This document shows, in pieces, positions 7,385 to 14,981 of a stretch of DNA of 16,290 nt; positions within the stretch are counted from its first letter, which is position 1, and each line of letters begins with the position of its first letter. The position numbers and the translations under genes were made by a program. A model generated the notes under the pieces. That model worked only from the letters and a program-made list of their open reading frames with translations. It made no database searches and was not told the origin of the DNA. Origin of the DNA: CAG-582 sp964636965 (GTDB lineage: Bacteria > Bacillota_I > Bacilli_A > RF39 > UBA660); contig CAZWST010000035.1 of NCBI GenBank assembly GCA_964636965.1, positions 1 through 16,290 of the forward strand, given 5' to 3'.

Positions 7385-8977
7385 TTACATGTTATTCTTT
7401 GATTTATAGCGTATACACATATCCAATATAAAATAATCAGGACAATTTATCATCAAATCCTTGATAAATGGACGATTTTCTGGAGGATTTAATCCATTTA
7501 AAACCATATTAACTATTTGTCTCTTCTCCCAGCAATCAGCTCTTAAAAAATAATCTTTTAATTCAAGTATTTCACCACGAGAAAGACTATTACCTAATTG
7601 ATCAAGTATGGCTCTAGCAATATAAACTCCAGAGTTTCGCTTCTGATTTTTAAAAAAATCAAATAATACCTTTTTTTCTTTATCATTATCAGAATTAAAC
7701 ATTTTTATTATACTTATAAGAATATATTCTGGTGTATTATTGTCAGTCAACCATTCACTAAATTTATTTAAAATTTCATTATGAATCTTATCAGATATGA
7801 AATTCTTTGATTTAAAAATGACATCTGAAAAGTAGGGAACAAACTGAGGATATTTCTTTAAGATATCAGGAAAGACTATCAAATTATCATAGGATCCTTT
7901 TGCAACTATTATTTTAATACACTTAATAATATCTTCAGGTTTTATGATACTACTTTCTTTTAACATTTTTAAAATTATAATCTCATCTTCTTGCTTAAGT
8001 TTGTAAATTTCACTTTGACTTAATTTTCTAAATTTAGATGGAACAAGACCAGAATATCCTCTTATTATTTCAGAAAGATCATTTTTGTTATTAATCTTTC
8101 TTTTTAGTGGATCTAGATGATAACCCTTTATATCGCGCATATCAGTTTTACCAACATTAATAGATAGACCATGCTTATTTAATATTTCCACAAAAATTGA
8201 TAATATTTTATTTGCTTCGCTAACATTCTTAGCAAAGAATCTATAATCATCAACAAATCTACAAAACTTAATATTGTTTGAAACTAAATAATTATCTATC
8301 TCAATTAAAAATGCTTCGGCTAATATTCGAGATGCATTCGAACCAACCGGTAAACCATACGAATCCCTATTTGCCCAAAATAGTAACAATTTATCTATAG
8401 TATCTGAGATTTTAAAATCTATATCACTTATAGACAATAATGTTGAATTGAGTCTATGTAGATTTAGTCTATCATAGAAATTAGAAATATCACATTCTAC
8501 AATTATATTATATTTTTTCATAGACGAAATCCTTTTATATTCATTTTTAAATGAGGAATAATTATATTTTTTATTAAACAATCGCCCATTATTATCAGGA
8601 TCATATCTGTAAGAAAATGCCACATTTGCAGGGACCCTATTCTTTTCAATCTTTTTTGCAATGAGCAAAACCAGACTTAAATACTTTATCTCATCAACTA
8701 TATCAATTAAAGCGCATTTTCTAAAATCATAAAATGTTTTTTTAGGAATAAGCATATGTGAAATTTTATTTATTTTTAACACATCAAACTTACCATTTTG
8801 ATTAAGGATACTACTAATCTCTGATACAACCTCACTTTTAATATTCTTTTTTATGCTTTCATTTTTCAATAATTCTAACTCAAAAGGTCTTCCAAAAGAA
8901 GGGACATCTGTGCACCCTTCATAAGCAACATTTCTAATTGCCAGCTCAACAGCTCTTGCGATTTCCCTCTCCTTCAT
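7385..8977 (-). CDS. Reverse transcriptase of the UG/Abi phage-defence type
   Basis: The 530-aa product has a reverse transcriptase core: CDISNFYD with D163 (catalytic block A), GLPVGSNASRILAEAF (208-223, block B), CRFVDDYRFF with the FVDD pair D243/D244 (block C, in place of YxDD), and a following NVGKT (275-279, block D). About 210 residues after the core (from ~320) are helical and repeat-like with no maturase (X/HNH) features, so this is not a group II intron protein. FVDD together with a helical HEAT-like tail matches class 1 UG/Abi reverse transcriptases (AbiA/AbiK/Abi-P2 relatives), which block phage growth, some by protein-primed DNA synthesis. I cannot name the exact DRT/UG subgroup. 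The start at 8977 has an AAGGATGGTG ribosome-binding site; an ATG 15 codons earlier does not. It has its own strong promoter and no obvious partner gene. Confidence 0.85.
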   Translation of the reverse strand: MKEREIARAVELAIRNVAYEGCTDVPSFGRPFELELLKNESIKKNIKSEVVSEISSILNQNGKFDVLKINKISHMLIPKKTFYDFRKCALIDIVDEIKYLSLVLLIAKKIEKNRVPANVAFSYRYDPDNNGRLFNKKYNYSSFKNEYKRISSMKKYNIIVECDISNFYDRLNLHRLNSTLLSISDIDFKISDTIDKLLLFWANRDSYGLPVGSNASRILAEAFLIEIDNYLVSNNIKFCRFVDDYRFFAKNVSEANKILSIFVEILNKHGLSINVGKTDMRDIKGYHLDPLKRKINNKNDLSEIIRGYSGLVPSKFRKLSQSEIYKLKQEDEIIILKMLKESSIIKPEDIIKCIKIIVAKGSYDNLIVFPDILKKYPQFVPYFSDVIFKSKNFISDKIHNEILNKFSEWLTDNNTPEYILISIIKMFNSDNDKEKKVLFDFFKNQKRNSGVYIARAILDQLGNSLSRGEILELKDYFLRADCWEKRQIVNMVLNGLNPPENRPFIKDLMINCPDYFILDMCIRYKSKNNM

Positions 8978-9042
8978 AAAATCACCATCCTTATAGATTA
9001 AATAAGATATCATACTTCTCAATAATATCTACTTAGCTTATT

Positions 9043-9072
9043 ATTATAACACAAATATTTTTTTAATATCAA
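9043..9072 (-). promoter_or_regulatory. Sigma-A promoter of the reverse transcriptase gene
   Basis: The minus strand carries TTGATA (9067-9072), an 18-nt spacer, then TATAAT (9043-9048) with an upstream TG (extended -10). The RT ATG is 65 bases downstream. It lies entirely within the 25-codon reading frame described next. Confidence 0.7.
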
Positions 9073-9121
9073 CTCGCATATCAGAATTTTTAAAATGCTT
9101 GAAAATATCCATTAATCCCAT
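9044..9121 (-). CDS. Possible 25-aa leader peptide or gene remnant
   Basis: A very good ribosome-binding site, AAGGAG, stands 9 bases before an ATG at 9121. The frame runs 25 codons, begins MGLMDIFKHFK, is basic and partly amphipathic, and stops exactly over the -10 box of the RT promoter. It begins 42 bases after the helicase stop codon in the same direction, so it could be the last gene of that operon, a leader for the RT gene, or the truncated start of a lost gene. The quality of the ribosome-binding site is the only strong support. Confidence 0.3.
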   Translation of the reverse strand: MGLMDIFKHFKNSDMRVDIKKIFVL

Positions 9122-9162
9122 TACAATTACTCCTTAGACTTGCTATTTTCAAAACACACTAA

Positions 9163-11625
9163 CTAAATATCCTTTAAATACTTACAATTAGGATAATTAC
9201 TACATCCCATAAAATAGCCATATTTATTTTTTCGTTTTACTAATCTTCCGCCACACTGTGGACATCTATAAATAGATTGCTTCAACTCCGAATCGTATTT
9301 CATCAACACATCATAATCATTTCTTATTTCATTTACAAATGAGGATTTATTATTATCTATCGTCAACAAGAATGTTTTCTTTTTTGATCTAGTCAATGCC
9401 ACATAAAATAATCTTCTTTCTTCTGAATAAGGATACTCATCTAATCCTCCAGCAAGTAATATTTTTATTATCGGTAAATCATTTATTTTATTTGGAAATC
9501 CCATACCATATTCCTTATTATTGACTATAACCACATAATCTGCTTGTAATCCTTTAGACTTATGAATTGTTAAAAATTTAATGTTCAAATCACGTCTCTT
9601 TAAATAAATAACATCCGTGACATTTTCAACATTATTATATCTAAGTTGGAAGTCATTATTATTTTTAAACATATCTATATCAAACGAATACCTTCCAAGC
9701 AAAAAGATTGTGCTATTTTTCTCAAGTTTATATAGTTTATCAGCAAGAAAATCAATACACTTTGACTGAGTATATCCATTAATAAATTCAATTGCTAATT
9801 CTTCGCTAATTTTAGCATTCAAATTTTTTCTATATTGTCGAGGATTTCTCATAATAAAATTGCCACTTAACTTTGACATCATTGAAGTAAAGCGATAAGT
9901 TGTGTCAATACAACTAACATACGTTGCTCCCCAGTATTTATCAAAATTAGTAATAAGATCTATATCACTGCCATTAAATCGATAAATACTCTGCCAATCA
10001 TCTCCAACGCAGAATAAACCATAATCATTTTGATTTCTCATCGCTTTTAGTAATCTATAACGAGAATTAGATATATCTTGATACTCATCAACTATTATAT
10101 ATTTATAACTATGTATATACATATTTTGTTCTAAATAAGACGTTGCTAAATTAATCATATCATTAAAATCTATCATAGAAGCTTCTTGAAGTTTCTTTTG
10201 ATAAACTTGATAAATAGGCTTGAGTAAATCTAATGTAATCAAATTAACTCGGCTATTGATAACCTCTGATACATTGTACAAATAATCAATCGTATAATTG
10301 TTACTTTTTATAAGGCCAATAATAGTTTGAAAAACACGACAAAGCTCATAAAGCAAGCCTTTATTATTGTTATTAATTGTTGACCATAATTCCTCATCCG
10401 ACTTTTGAATAAATTGTACTCCATAATTTTTTAATTTTTCTTCAAGTTTCTCTATAAGAATTCCTTGCTTTTTTTCATAATAATATGACTCTACCATTGT
10501 GGTATTATTTGATTTATGAAGATTTCTTTTCCACTCAATTTCTTCATTATAGGCTTGAGTAGCTGAGATACCATTTTTTTCTTTAAAAAAAGGTGCAACT
10601 TCATTATTTTCATCAATTCCGAAATATTCAATATAGATTTTATACTTTGGTAAGTAAAAATCCGGTTTATATTGTCTATACTCTTCTGTCGTAGTATCAT
10701 ATTCATATTCATTTTCATATATATATTCTATATTATTTTTATACAAATAATTTGCAATTTCTAGTTCTCCATAACTTTTTACAATTTCATTATTTATTGT
10801 TTTGGGTTTATTAGTCTGTAAATACTCACAATACTCTTTCTCTGACGAAAAATCAAATTCATCTCTTACATCAAATCTTACTGTACTTAAAAAATATACT
10901 AATCTATTTAGATAATCGGAATCATTAATATTTTCATTAATCATTTCTTTAATTATTGGGTATAAATCTTTATCAAAGACATTTACATTTTTTTGTGCAC
11001 TCTTTTTTATTATATCTAATCCAAGTTTATGAAATGTAAAAACATCCAAATCGATGCCTGTTTCTTTTTTTATTCTTTCACTCATTTCTGAAGCGGACGC
11101 ATTTGTAAAAGATAATAAAAGTATATCATTAGGATTATATTTGCCAGTAGCTAATAAATATTTTACTTTTCCAACTATTGTAGTTGTTTTACCAGATCCA
11201 GCCCCTGCTAATACTAATTGGTTTTTGTTTTTCCTTACAATAGAATCAATTTGATTATCGTCCAAATAATTACCTTCAACTATTCCACAAATATTTTTAA
11301 AATTTTGTATTTCTCTAGCAATTACATCTTTATTATGTTCATCTATTTTATCTTTTATCTTGTCTAGTGAATTCTTAGTTGAATAATACCTACTTTCGTA
11401 AAATCTATATTGAAACCAAGAGAATATATAACTTAACCTAAATTTTAATTTCTGTGGAAAAATTGGAAATATCTTTGAATATACATCATCATACTCCAAA
11501 TAATCATTATTGTTAAAAATACCATAATAAATAATATCAAAGTTATTTATTTTTTCAATCTCGCTTTTTATTACTTCATTAGCCATTATAAACACCAATT
11601 TAATTATATCATTAAAATCACTCAT
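9163..11625 (-). CDS. UvrD/helicase IV-like SF1 helicase with nuclease-like insert and zinc ribbon
   Basis: The 820-aa protein has all SF1A helicase motifs in order: Walker A AGAGSGKTT (140-148), motif Ia LSFTNASASEM (171-181), motif II VDEYQD (512-517), motif III GDDWQSIYRF (541-550), DTTYRF (574-579), motif V TIHKSKG (686-692) and motif VI EERRLFYVALTRS (735-747). The wording of motifs II-III and DTTYRF is close to helicase IV (HelD of E. coli). Residues ~284-380 are an insert with E287, KPDF (D322) and IEYFG (E333), resembling PD-(D/E)xK but without the usual Lys two residues after the Glu. Residues 788-814 form a topoisomerase-type zinc ribbon (C788, C791, C808, C814). The gene overlaps the upstream NERD-HRDC gene by 8 bp (ATGAGTGA). 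The ATG at 11625 has a weak ribosome-binding site; an ATG at 11586 behind GGTG is an alternative. Confidence 0.85.
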   Translation of the reverse strand: MSDFNDIIKLVFIMANEVIKSEIEKINNFDIIYYGIFNNNDYLEYDDVYSKIFPIFPQKLKFRLSYIFSWFQYRFYESRYYSTKNSLDKIKDKIDEHNKDVIAREIQNFKNICGIVEGNYLDDNQIDSIVRKNKNQLVLAGAGSGKTTTIVGKVKYLLATGKYNPNDILLLSFTNASASEMSERIKKETGIDLDVFTFHKLGLDIIKKSAQKNVNVFDKDLYPIIKEMINENINDSDYLNRLVYFLSTVRFDVRDEFDFSSEKEYCEYLQTNKPKTINNEIVKSYGELEIANYLYKNNIEYIYENEYEYDTTTEEYRQYKPDFYLPKYKIYIEYFGIDENNEVAPFFKEKNGISATQAYNEEIEWKRNLHKSNNTTMVESYYYEKKQGILIEKLEEKLKNYGVQFIQKSDEELWSTINNNNKGLLYELCRVFQTIIGLIKSNNYTIDYLYNVSEVINSRVNLITLDLLKPIYQVYQKKLQEASMIDFNDMINLATSYLEQNMYIHSYKYIIVDEYQDISNSRYRLLKAMRNQNDYGLFCVGDDWQSIYRFNGSDIDLITNFDKYWGATYVSCIDTTYRFTSMMSKLSGNFIMRNPRQYRKNLNAKISEELAIEFINGYTQSKCIDFLADKLYKLEKNSTIFLLGRYSFDIDMFKNNNDFQLRYNNVENVTDVIYLKRRDLNIKFLTIHKSKGLQADYVVIVNNKEYGMGFPNKINDLPIIKILLAGGLDEYPYSEERRLFYVALTRSKKKTFLLTIDNNKSSFVNEIRNDYDVLMKYDSELKQSIYRCPQCGGRLVKRKNKYGYFMGCSNYPNCKYLKDI

Positions 11626-12598
11626 TTTTATACTTCAATATAACTTCTACAATCTCTTTACCATGTGAATTAATTTTCACTGCAGGAAGTATATTCTTAT
11701 TTCTTAAATCATCCACAGATGAAATATTAGCTTTCAATAATAACTCTAATTCATCATTATTAAAAACATAATAAGGCGGAATTCCTTTTTCTTGTGCTCT
11801 TTTTGTCCTAAATTCAGTTAATGATTTTCTTAGTTCATCATTATTATTAGAATCATCTTCTAATAGATAAGTATACTTACTTGTATAATCAGGTGCTTCT
11901 ACACTCTCATCAATAAAATAATTAGCAAGCTGTAGCATGTCTTTCTTACTAGATAAAAGCATTTTATCATAAGAAGCAATATCTTTTTTTATATATGAAA
12001 TTAAATTATCAACTCTTATCGTACAATCTCTTATTTCTTTTGGAGCATAACGAGTATTTAAAATTCCTTTTGAATTAGCAAGAACAATTAATGGTTTATA
12101 ATTATTATTAACAGCTTTCTCAAATAATAATTTTGTTAAACTATTCTTTTGTTTAGCCCATATTTTCATATATAAATCTTTATGCCTCATAGCTTGTGTA
12201 TATGGTGAATATATTGCTTCTTTTATTTTTCTTCCTGCATAATTATATTCCCTAACAAACTCTCCTTTTTTATCGACTGTAATATTGCCAATTAAGTTTT
12301 TACATTCAACAAAGTAAGTATAAGCACTAGTAACAATAACAAAATCTATTTGAGCTTTTATATCTCCACATTGAATAACAACATCATGTAAGACATACAT
12401 TCCAACATTAGCATTTTTTAACTCAAATACTATTTCATTCTCACCATATAATCCGTACTCTAGTAGCTTTATATCTTTTTCAATTTTATCTTTTTCTAAA
12501 ACATTATCTCGCTCTTTTCTTAATATATCTAACTGCTTTTCTAAACTATTTTCTTCTTTTAAAAATATAGTATCAGTAAATTTACCAAATAATGCCAT
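11618..12598 (-). CDS. NERD-domain nuclease with C-terminal HRDC domain
   Basis: The 326-aa product has an N-terminal coiled-coil-like stretch (about 17-45), then a NERD (nuclease-related) domain. The domain shows GENE (52-55), VLHDVVI (69-75), AQIDFVIV (82-89, D85) and YFVECKN (95-101, E98 and K100), the PD-(D/E)xK-like core of this family. Residues ~257-326 match an HRDC domain (RTKRAQEKGIPPYYVF, then the DDLRN and HGKEI helices), which binds DNA in RecQ-type helicases. It overlaps the helicase gene by 8 bp, so the two are surely co-translated and probably act as one machine, with NERD/HRDC on one chain and ATPase/zinc ribbon on the other. Start chosen at the ATG at 12598 behind GGTGGTG; a GTG at 12604 lies within that site. 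NERD plus helicase is the architecture of the staphylococcal immunity protein Nhi, where both are fused. Confidence 0.8.
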   Translation of the reverse strand: MALFGKFTDTIFLKEENSLEKQLDILRKERDNVLEKDKIEKDIKLLEYGLYGENEIVFELKNANVGMYVLHDVVIQCGDIKAQIDFVIVTSAYTYFVECKNLIGNITVDKKGEFVREYNYAGRKIKEAIYSPYTQAMRHKDLYMKIWAKQKNSLTKLLFEKAVNNNYKPLIVLANSKGILNTRYAPKEIRDCTIRVDNLISYIKKDIASYDKMLLSSKKDMLQLANYFIDESVEAPDYTSKYTYLLEDDSNNNDELRKSLTEFRTKRAQEKGIPPYYVFNNDELELLLKANISSVDDLRNKNILPAVKINSHGKEIVEVILKYKNE

Positions 12599-12633
12599 AA
12601 TCACACCACCACTTATTATTTATTTAATCGTAA

Positions 12634-12783
12634 TTAATCATCATCTTCAAAATGATAATCGTCTTCTTCTAACTCTTCTTCCTCAAAATTCCAAGATGAA
12701 TAATTTCCATTCTTAATCTCTTCTTGCTCTAAATCACTTTTATCATTTTTATTAAATCCAAATAAAAGTTCTAACAACCACAT
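12634..12783 (-). CDS. Small, strongly acidic protein (49 aa) leading the NERD/helicase operon
   Basis: ATG at 12783 follows a GAGGTGGG ribosome-binding site. The 49-aa product starts with a hydrophobic, tryptophan-containing segment (MWLLELLFGF) and then is rich in Glu and Asp: 18 acidic against 3 lysines, ending EDDD. The open frame ends at TAA, 36 bp before the NERD-HRDC start in the same direction. A -10 box 24 bases upstream of its ATG serves the operon. The function is not recognised. Possible roles are a DNA-mimicking inhibitor or regulator of its neighbouring DNA enzymes, a membrane-associated adaptor, or a charged chaperone-like peptide. The ribosome-binding site, intact frame and biased composition support a real gene, although its length makes chance possible. 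Confidence 0.6.
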   Translation of the reverse strand: MWLLELLFGFNKNDKSDLEQEEIKNGNYSSWNFEEEELEEDDYHFEDDD

Positions 12784-12790
12784 AGATACC

Positions 12791-12850
12791 CACCTCAATC
12801 ACCTCAATTATATCAAAAATAAACAATACTCTCTATAAATATGTTAAAAT
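12791..12850. promoter_or_regulatory. Divergent promoter region with tandem 9-nt repeat
   Basis: For the minus strand TATAAT lies at 12807-12812, just before the acidic-protein gene. For the plus strand TATAAAT (12834-12840) or TGTTAAAAT (12842-12850) are candidate -10 boxes for the phosphotransferase gene. CACCTCAAT occurs twice in tandem (12791-12799 and 12800-12808), giving two GAGGTG ribosome-binding-like sites on the minus strand, the nearer one used by the acidic gene. No clear -35 boxes are seen. Confidence 0.45.
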
Positions 12851-12873
12851 ATATTAAAGTGAGTGTGATAATC

Positions 12874-13707
12874 ATGAGAATAAATATGAAATCTTTAATA
12901 GATAATATAAATGCAGGTTTAAATACAAACTATACTAATAAAGATATATTTGTTTTATCTCCAGGTGAATCAAAGTCTCTTATATTTCAAATAAAAGAAG
13001 ATTACCTTTATAAAATATACGATTCATCTGAAGAATATAAAAACTCTACTACATTCTTTCAACATTATAAAGGTAATGATTATTTCCAACAACTACAGTT
13101 TAAAAATGATGATGAAAAATCACATTGTTTAACATTTTTAAAAGGCACTTTACTTTTAGGTATGCAAGGAGACTATAGTTACCTAATTGATGATATATTT
13201 AGAATTGTTTCAACATACAAAGAATGTGACGAAACTAATATAGAAAGATTTAACTATGGAACTAACACATGGTCTAAATTTTTAGAAAACAATATTTACT
13301 TTAACTACTTAGATATTATTGATAAAAGTATAGTAGAAGAAAACATAAAAGTAATTGAAAAATATAATATAAAAAATTACATGCTACATGCTGACTTTGG
13401 ATCGCATAACTTCATAATAGGTGAAGATGGTCTAAGAGTAATTGATCCATGTGCATGTATAGGTGACAAACTATTTGACTTTTATTGCGGTATATTTTCA
13501 GACCCAGTAATATTTGCAAATCTAAATATTAAAGACATCTTAGAATATTTCGACGAATACGATATGGAATATAAGATTGCTTTAGCAAAGCTATGTTTTA
13601 TCTTCCGTATGGAAATAGCTATAAAATTTAATTGCTATAGTAATACAGAACTATACTACACATGGTATGAATCATTCGTAAAAGGTACTCCAAAACTTAG
13701 TATATAA
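12874..13707 (+). CDS. APH/choline-kinase-family phosphotransferase
   Basis: The 277-aa product has the signature of the aminoglycoside phosphotransferase/choline kinase fold. The Brenner motif HADFGSHN holds H172, catalytic D174 and N179, and VIDPCACIGD (189-198) contains the metal-binding D191. An N-lobe lysine in LYKIYD (K47) may bind ATP. Such enzymes phosphorylate small hydroxylated molecules such as aminoglycosides, choline or sugars; nothing here identifies the substrate and resistance should not be assumed. I use the ATG at 12874, preceded by AGTGAG, rather than an in-frame ATG at 12841, which overlaps the likely promoter. It is the only plus-strand gene in the window, is transcribed divergently from the NERD operon, and ends at a shared terminator. 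Lower similarity in the N-lobe makes the subfamily uncertain. Confidence 0.8.
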   Translation: MRINMKSLIDNINAGLNTNYTNKDIFVLSPGESKSLIFQIKEDYLYKIYDSSEEYKNSTTFFQHYKGNDYFQQLQFKNDDEKSHCLTFLKGTLLLGMQGDYSYLIDDIFRIVSTYKECDETNIERFNYGTNTWSKFLENNIYFNYLDIIDKSIVEENIKVIEKYNIKNYMLHADFGSHNFIIGEDGLRVIDPCACIGDKLFDFYCGIFSDPVIFANLNIKDILEYFDEYDMEYKIALAKLCFIFRMEIAIKFNCYSNTELYYTWYESFVKGTPKLSI

Positions 13708-13711
13708 TATA

Positions 13712-13743
13712 AAAAGTTGATAACAATCAAGTTATCAACTTTT
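13712..13743. terminator. Bidirectional terminator between convergent genes
   Basis: AAAAGTTGATAAC (13712-13724) and GTTATCAACTTTT (13731-13743) form a perfect 13-bp stem with a 6-nt loop, with T tracts both ways. It serves the phosphotransferase gene (+) and the DUF4268-type gene (-). The stem is identical to that of the terminator at 14950-14981. Confidence 0.85.
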
Positions 13744-13766
13744 ATAATTAAACTAAATAATAGAAT

Positions 13767-14891
13767 CTACTTACTATGCTTATAAAGTTCAATATAATCT
13801 TTTAAAGATTTTTCAAGACTAATCATGTTATCTTGCATAAAATCAATTATTTTGTTCCAATCTTCCTTATTAAATATACTCACATCATATAGTCTTAAAG
13901 CAATTCTAGATGCTTTTTTATCATCATTTCTTTCCCAAGACAATTCATCACCAAACTTCTCATTAATTTCATCTCTATATTGACTTAGAAAATCAAATAC
14001 TTCCTTATTATATTCTTTATCAGTACTACCTATTTCTAATGCAACTCCTACATGATCCCTCGTAACCCAAAAAACATAAACAGCAGAAGATATTTTAGAA
14101 CCAGTAGAAACCCAATAGCCATTATAATCTAGATCAAGACTCCTACCACGAAACAATTCAGAAACCTTATTAAACTTTGGAAGAAATAAATGCCAAAATT
14201 CATTTCTATATATTTCACTTTTAAGTTTATAATTTTTATCTTTAAATTGCTCATAAGCTTTTTCTTGATATTTTATGGTCATACCTTCAGTACTTTTTTC
14301 AGGAATTATTTGATTAGTATCTACGACAAGTGTTCCATCAATCATATAAGGTATAATTTCTATACACTTAATATCAACTCCATATTTAAGTGCCCACATA
14401 ACAGTATTTGTAACCTCAGGTCTAAAACTCTTTGCAACAAGTATTATTCTTTGACTTAATTCGTTATTAAGTAAAACTTCATCAAAATTACTTTTATTTA
14501 AAAATTCTATAATTAAGTCTTCTGCTTTTTCACCTATTCCATATTTATCTAAATATAGTTGGAATATTGACTTAATATCCTCTTTTGTAAGAGTTGAACA
14601 GTAGCCGGCATATTTCATAGCTTGCCAAACAACATCTCTTCCACTATCATCTAATTTATTTTCAATAATAACCAAATTTCCATCTTTATCCAAAGCTAAC
14701 AAATCAAGTCTCTCTCTCGTATTATTAAATCCATCAAACTCTTTTTGTATAATTAGCAGTTCTTCCCCCAAAAGTTCTGTATTATTTACAATCCATTCTT
14801 GCAAATCATTTCTCTCTTTTAAACCAATATCACTGTAAGATATTTCATTAACCTTTTTAGTTTTCTTTGTTTCTTTACTTACTATATACAT
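13767..14891 (-). CDS. PD-(D/E)xK nuclease-like protein with DUF4268-type C-terminus
   Basis: The 374-aa product has an N-terminal nuclease-like core: TRERLDLLAL (D63) followed by LVIIENKL (E77, K79) and a GRDVVWQAMKYA helix, the D...ExK pattern of NucS/DUF91-like and related PD-(D/E)xK folds. The C-terminal part (from about residue 215: NEFWHLFLPKF to the end) resembles DUF4268. The combination occurs widely as a single-gene protein, usually unassigned, sometimes near defence or repair genes. It has its own -10 box and AGGAG ribosome-binding site 7 bases before the ATG, and sits between two terminators with the same stem, so it is a separate transcription unit. Nuclease activity is inferred from the motif; the target (DNA repair intermediate or foreign DNA) is unknown. 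Confidence 0.75.
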   Translation of the reverse strand: MYIVSKETKKTKKVNEISYSDIGLKERNDLQEWIVNNTELLGEELLIIQKEFDGFNNTRERLDLLALDKDGNLVIIENKLDDSGRDVVWQAMKYAGYCSTLTKEDIKSIFQLYLDKYGIGEKAEDLIIEFLNKSNFDEVLLNNELSQRIILVAKSFRPEVTNTVMWALKYGVDIKCIEIIPYMIDGTLVVDTNQIIPEKSTEGMTIKYQEKAYEQFKDKNYKLKSEIYRNEFWHLFLPKFNKVSELFRGRSLDLDYNGYWVSTGSKISSAVYVFWVTRDHVGVALEIGSTDKEYNKEVFDFLSQYRDEINEKFGDELSWERNDDKKASRIALRLYDVSIFNKEDWNKIIDFMQDNMISLEKSLKDYIELYKHSK

Positions 14892-14924
14892 ACATAAACT
14901 CCTAACAATAACTTTTCTTAATAT

Positions 14925-14930
14925 ATTATA
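14925..14930 (-). promoter_or_regulatory. -10 box of the DUF4268-type gene
   Basis: TATAAT on the minus strand, 33 bases upstream of the ATG at 14891, with a poor TTTTTA -35 candidate 17 bases further upstream. The -35 candidate falls in the T tract of the upstream terminator, so the promoter and terminator abut. Confidence 0.5.
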
Positions 14931-14949
14931 TCAAAAATATGAACACATA

Positions 14950-14981
14950 AAAAGTTGATAACTCAAAAGTTATCAACTTTT
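14950..14981 (-). terminator. Terminator of the ABC permease operon
   Basis: AAAAGTTGATAAC (14950-14962) pairs with GTTATCAACTTTT (14969-14981) around a 6-nt loop (TCAAAA). It overlaps the TAA stop codon of the permease gene and is followed on the minus strand by TTTTT. The 13-nt arms equal those of 13712-13743; only the loop differs. Confidence 0.85.

Noticed and set aside
7385..8977. RT as a retron or group II intron protein
   Set aside because: No msr/msd-like inverted-repeat RNA is seen upstream, no intron domain V-like structure or maturase/HNH domain follows, and the active site is FVDD with a long helical tail.
10491..10718. Minus-strand frame of 75 codons inside the helicase gene
   Set aside because: It is an alternative frame of the nuclease-insert region, Met/Ile/Lys-rich as expected from AT-rich shadow frames. 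The frame at 15420-15608 inside the permease gene is rejected likewise.
12874..13707. Named aminoglycoside resistance gene
   Set aside because: The APH-family motif is clear but the rest of the protein does not match any specific resistance enzyme I recognise, so only the superfamily is claimed.
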